Shown in pieces: positions 60,829-64,000 of a DNA stretch of 64,000 bases. Both the position numbers and the translations under genes were made by a program. The notes below the pieces were generated by a model. That model had not been told where the DNA came from and did no database searches. It saw nothing but the letters and a program-made list of their open reading frames with translations. The stretch's first letter is position 1, and each line of letters starts with the position of its first letter. Source of the DNA: Streptomyces sp. NRRL S-1022 (lineage in GTDB: Bacteria; Actinomycetota; Actinomycetes; Streptomycetales; Streptomycetaceae); assembly GCF_000720135.1 (NCBI RefSeq), contig NZ_JOIU01000022.1, forward strand, positions 62,001 to 126,000, given 5' to 3'.

Positions 60829-62304
60829 GTGGATCTCACGGGGGACGAACTGGCCGCGCTCCCGGGGGTACGCGGCCAGATCGAGCGCATCACCGACGAT
60901 CTGGCCGCCGGCCGCAACTGCGTGTGGCTGCTGCCGGACCACCTGGTCGTGGCCGGGTACGCCGGGGAACTGCACCGCGCGGTGCTGGCCCGCTCGCCCG
61001 AACACGTCCAGGTGCCCGAGCCCGGTACCGTGCGGGCCGAGCCGGTGCCCGCGCAGCCGTCCCCGCACCCGCTCGTCACCGCGGACGTCCCGCTGCTCGA
61101 CGGGTTCGACGACGGCTTCGACATCGGCTGGGACCTGCCGGGGCCGCGCCGGGAACAGCCGCCCGCCCGCGCGGGCGGCGGACCGTCCGAGCTGATGACC
61201 CGGCTGGCCAAGGGGCTCTCCGTCGCTCCGGAGCGCGCGGTCGACGAGCTGACCGCCCCCGGCGCGCACTGGCGGCCCGTCATCGGCATACGGGCGTGGC
61301 TGGAACCCGACGTCCGGCACGGTGCCGGGGGCGAACGCGGCCACGACGTCGCCCGCCTGGTGCGCGCCCTGGACGCCGCCGTCAAGGACGTCGGGCTGCT
61401 TCCGGAGCAGCGTCCCCGGGTGATGGTCACCGGCCGGCTGCGGGACCTGCCGCCGCAGCTCCCCGACGAGCTGGAGCTGGAGCTGGCCACCACCTCGGTG
61501 CACTGGTGGTGGGGCACCGTGGGCCGGCTGGACAGCGCCACGCTCCTGGACGGACTGCGCGGCACCGACCGGCACCGGACCGCCCCCGGCGGCACCCTCC
61601 TGCGGACCCGCGTCCTGCGGGCGCTGCGCGCCGAGGTGGTCGGTGAGCTGTGCGGGGCGGACCTGGCCCTCGCGGCGGAGCTGTTCGACTGCTGGGACGG
61701 CAGCGACCGCTCCCTCGACGAGTGCCTGCGCGCGTCCCTGGCGGCCCGGGCACCCGAGCGGGGCGCCGACTGCCCGCCGGTACGCAGCGGGGCGGCCCTG
61801 CAGCACAAGCCGCCGTCGGCACTCCGCGAGGCCTGGGCGCGCGGTGTCGTGCAGGCCTGGGAGGGCAGGCCCCGGCTGCACCCCGCCGTCTGGCACGCCG
61901 ACGGCGGCGAGGGACGCCCCGACCAGCTGAGCGTCCTGGTCGGCCAGGCCCAGGCCCGGGTCCTCATGCCGTGGCTGGAGGAGGCGCGCCGGCGGCTCGC
62001 GGAGCTGGCGTTGTCGCACGCGAACCGGCCGGCCCGGGAACTGGTGGAGCTGTACGTGCGCAATCGCCTCAAGGACCACACCACCCGCCCGGAGCGCACC
62101 TTCCTGGCCGCGGAGGCGTCCGAGCTGGAGCGGGCCTGTCTGCGGGGGCACGTCTCGCTGCCGACGGACGAGCGGCTGCTGCTGGCGGCCGTGGTCCGGG
62201 CGCGCAACACGCTCTCCCACCGTCAGGTGCTGCGGGACGACCACCTCGACGACCTCTGTGCGAAGCTGACCGCCGCCGATCTGCGCTGGGGACGCGACAC
62301 CTAG
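60829..62304 (+). CDS. Partner protein with C-terminal HEPN-type RNxxxH motif
   Basis: 491-aa protein of unknown family. The N-terminal 80 residues include DLTGDELAALPGVRGQIERITDDLAAGRNCVWLLP, a small alpha/beta start. The middle has WRPVIGIRAWLEP and RVMVTGRLRDLPPQLPDELELEL. The C-terminus is helical: residues R459-N-T-L-S-H464 in VVRARNTLSHRQVL fit the HEPN RNase motif Rx4-6H. A second weaker match is RNRLKDH (R411-H417). GTG 60829 is just behind GAGGGCG and 5 bases after the ATPase stop. Likely effector of the pair; this is inference. Confidence 0.75.
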   Translation: MDLTGDELAALPGVRGQIERITDDLAAGRNCVWLLPDHLVVAGYAGELHRAVLARSPEHVQVPEPGTVRAEPVPAQPSPHPLVTADVPLLDGFDDGFDIGWDLPGPRREQPPARAGGGPSELMTRLAKGLSVAPERAVDELTAPGAHWRPVIGIRAWLEPDVRHGAGGERGHDVARLVRALDAAVKDVGLLPEQRPRVMVTGRLRDLPPQLPDELELELATTSVHWWWGTVGRLDSATLLDGLRGTDRHRTAPGGTLLRTRVLRALRAEVVGELCGADLALAAELFDCWDGSDRSLDECLRASLAARAPERGADCPPVRSGAALQHKPPSALREAWARGVVQAWEGRPRLHPAVWHADGGEGRPDQLSVLVGQAQARVLMPWLEEARRRLAELALSHANRPARELVELYVRNRLKDHTTRPERTFLAAEASELERACLRGHVSLPTDERLLLAAVVRARNTLSHRQVLRDDHLDDLCAKLTAADLRWGRDT

Positions 62305-62485
62305 TGCGGCGGCCGGGAGAACGCGCCGGCGAGGGGTGCGACTGTAGGAATCCCACAGGGTCTCCGGTGAGCCACTGTCGGTGCCCGCTTGTCCCCGCGC
62401 GTGGCGGTACCGATAGGTTTTCGCTGAAGCCGCCTGTCATCCAGGAGTCCGGGCGGGTGTAGGACGCTATCGAAAGGGTGATCCG

Positions 62486-63205
62486 TTGAGCCGCTCGGTT
62501 CTCGTCACCGGAGGCAACCGGGGCATCGGCCTCGCCATCGCCCGCGCATTCGCCGACGCCGGCGACAAGGTCGCGATCACGTACCGCTCGGGTGAGCCGC
62601 CGGCCGCCCTGGCGGAGCTGGGCTGCCTGGCCGTCAAGTGCGACATCACCGATCCGGAGCAGGTGGAGCAGGCCTACAAGGAGATCGAGGAGCAGCACGG
62701 CCCGGTCGAGGTGCTCGTCGCCAACGCCGGCGTCACCAAGGACCAGCTCCTCATGCGCATGTCCGAGGAGGACTTCACCTCGGTCATCGACACCAACCTC
62801 ACCGGCACCTTCCGGGTCGTCAAGCGCGCCAACCGCGGCATGCTGCGCGCCAAGAAGGGCCGGGTCGTCCTGATCTCGTCCGTGGTCGGACTGCTCGGCT
62901 CGGCGGGGCAGGCGAACTACGCCGCCTCCAAGGCCGCCCTGGTCGGCTTCGCGCGTTCCCTCGCCCGGGAGCTGGGCTCGCGCAACATCACCTTCAACGT
63001 CGTCGCGCCCGGCTTCGTCGACACCGACATGACGAAGGTGCTGAGCGACGAGCAGCGCCAGAACATCGTCTCGCAGGTGCCGCTCGGCCGTTACGCGCAG
63101 CCCGAGGAGATCGCCGCGGCGGTGCGGTTCCTCGCCTCGGACGACGCCTCGTACATCACTGGAGCCGTCATCCCGGTTGACGGCGGACTGGGAATGGGTC
63201 ACTGA
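62486..63205 (+). CDS. fabG: 3-oxoacyl-ACP reductase FabG
   Basis: 239-aa NADPH-dependent SDR of fatty-acid elongation. TGGNRGIGLAIA binds the cofactor; VANAGVTKD, the catalytic Ser in LISSVVGLLG and YAASK with Tyr and Lys are intact. The C-terminal YITGAVIPVDGGLGMGH is typical. TTG 62486 follows GAAAGGG. The inhA gene starts 5 bases later, the usual actinobacterial fabG-inhA pair. Confidence 0.96.
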   Translation: MSRSVLVTGGNRGIGLAIARAFADAGDKVAITYRSGEPPAALAELGCLAVKCDITDPEQVEQAYKEIEEQHGPVEVLVANAGVTKDQLLMRMSEEDFTSVIDTNLTGTFRVVKRANRGMLRAKKGRVVLISSVVGLLGSAGQANYAASKAALVGFARSLARELGSRNITFNVVAPGFVDTDMTKVLSDEQRQNIVSQVPLGRYAQPEEIAAAVRFLASDDASYITGAVIPVDGGLGMGH

Positions 63206-63210
63206 TCACC

Positions 63211-63978
63211 ATGAGCGGAATCCTTGAGGGCAAGCGCATCCTCGTCACCGGTGTGCTGATGGAGTCCTCCATCGCCTTCCACGTCGCCAAGCTCGCCCAG
63301 GAGCAGGGCGCCGAGATCATCCTGACCGCGTTCCCGCGGCCCACGCTGACCGAGCGCATCGCCAAGAAGCTGCCGAAGCCGACCAAGGTCATCGAGCTGG
63401 ACGTGACGAACGAGGAGCACCTCGCGCGCCTGGCCGACATCGTCGGCGAGGAGCTGGGCGGCCTGGACGGCATCGTCCACTCCATCGGCTTCGCCCCGCA
63501 GGACGCCCTCGGCGGCAACTTCCTGAACACGCCGTTCGAGTCGGTGGCCACCGCCATGCACGTCTCGGCGTTCTCGCTGAAGTCGCTGACCATGGCCTGC
63601 CTGCCGCTGATGCAGAACGGCGGCTCGGTCGTCGGCCTCACCTTCGACGCCCAGTACGCCTGGCCGCAGTACGACTGGATGGGCCCGGCCAAGGCCGCCC
63701 TGGAGGCGACCAACCGCTACATGGCGCGCGACCTGGGCAAGCAGAACATCCGCTGCAACCTCATCTCGGCGGGCCCGATCGGCTCCATGGCCGCCAAGTC
63801 CATCCCGGGCTTCGGCGAGCTGGCGTCCGTGTGGGACAGCCGTTCCCCGCTGGAGTGGGACCTGAAGGACCCGGAGCCGGCCGGCCGCGGTGTCGTCGCC
63901 CTGCTGAGCGACTGGTTCCCGAAGACCACGGGCGAGATCATCCACGTCGACGGCGGTCTGCACGCCATCGGCGCCTGA
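63211..63978 (+). CDS. fabI: Enoyl-ACP reductase (InhA/FabI type)
   Basis: 255-aa NADH-dependent reductase that completes each fatty-acid elongation cycle. GKRILVTGVLMESSIAFHVAKLAQEQGAE is the InhA-type cofactor start. The catalytic Tyr and Lys are in QYDWMGPAKAALE, with the DWMG segment of the family. HSIGFAPQDALGG and GEIIHVDGGLHAIGA are also diagnostic. It is co-transcribed with fabG. The gene is complete in the window. Confidence 0.96.
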   Translation: MSGILEGKRILVTGVLMESSIAFHVAKLAQEQGAEIILTAFPRPTLTERIAKKLPKPTKVIELDVTNEEHLARLADIVGEELGGLDGIVHSIGFAPQDALGGNFLNTPFESVATAMHVSAFSLKSLTMACLPLMQNGGSVVGLTFDAQYAWPQYDWMGPAKAALEATNRYMARDLGKQNIRCNLISAGPIGSMAAKSIPGFGELASVWDSRSPLEWDLKDPEPAGRGVVALLSDWFPKTTGEIIHVDGGLHAIGA

Positions 63979-64000
63979 CCTCCGGACCGTACCGACGCCC

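Noticed and set aside
62056..62079. RNRLKDH as the main HEPN motif of the partner protein
   Set aside because: It also fits Rx4-6H, but RNTLSH at residues 459-464 has the more typical RNxxxH form and context near the C-terminus; kept only as a secondary candidate.

Overview
The window is very GC-rich, with GTG/TTG starts, four-base stop/start overlaps and actinobacterial gene families throughout. It reads as a conserved chromosomal segment of a Streptomyces species. From memory, the order of an LAxTG surface protein, a cobalamin cluster, a Pit phosphate transporter, the GATC-binding protein Gbn, moaA, tyrS and fabG-inhA matches the core region around SCO18xx of S. coelicolor. That synteny is recalled, not computed.

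Layout. 1-2635: the end of a polar amino-acid ABC importer (permease, ATPase) and an amidohydrolase. 2792-3700: a secreted protein with an LAETG sortase signal. 3701-4533: a non-coding gap between convergent genes, filled by a tandem-repeat ladder (period about 37 bp, then 59 bp). 4534-22330: a cobalamin (B12) cluster on the minus strand in two blocks. The block cobD-cobQ-cobN-chelatase-cobO-cobB-cobI is preceded by a B12 riboswitch. The block cobM-cobL-cbiG/cobJ-cbiX-cobC has no visible riboswitch. A ZIP metal transporter on the plus strand separates them. Nearly all adjacent genes overlap by a few bases, so translation is probably coupled. The set mixes an early chelatase (CbiX) and CbiG with a CobN-type late chelatase. 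22385-24022: a Pit phosphate transporter, a small membrane protein, a terminator and a PHO-box-like operator.

24097-38311 is mostly core or housekeeping: GH25 lysozyme, class II aldolase, alpha/beta hydrolase, a conserved hypothetical, VOC protein, a PQQ-like propeller protein, ABC-F ATPase, Gbn, enoyl-CoA hydratase, an SDR lacking its catalytic Tyr/Lys, GH15 glucan hydrolase, a zinc-finger protein, SURF1 and a DEDDh-BRCT exonuclease. 38369-40635 holds a possible 64-aa gene, a VIT1-type metal transporter and the remains of a NACHT/STAND (NLR-like) gene with several lesions. 40811-50076: zinc alcohol dehydrogenase, family III CoA-transferase, S8 protease, DUF485 + acetate-type symporter, moaA and small conserved genes. 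50146-54395: tyrS and the tldE-tldD pair.

54488-62304 is the accessory island of most interest. It encodes a 2,111-aa STAND-like ATPase followed 5 bp later by a 491-aa protein with a C-terminal RNxxxH (HEPN-type) motif, set between tldD and the fatty-acid genes fabG and inhA/fabI (62486-63978). The two proteins look like a sensor/effector conflict system of a type I do not recognise. No tRNA, rRNA, CRISPR array or complete insertion sequence was seen.
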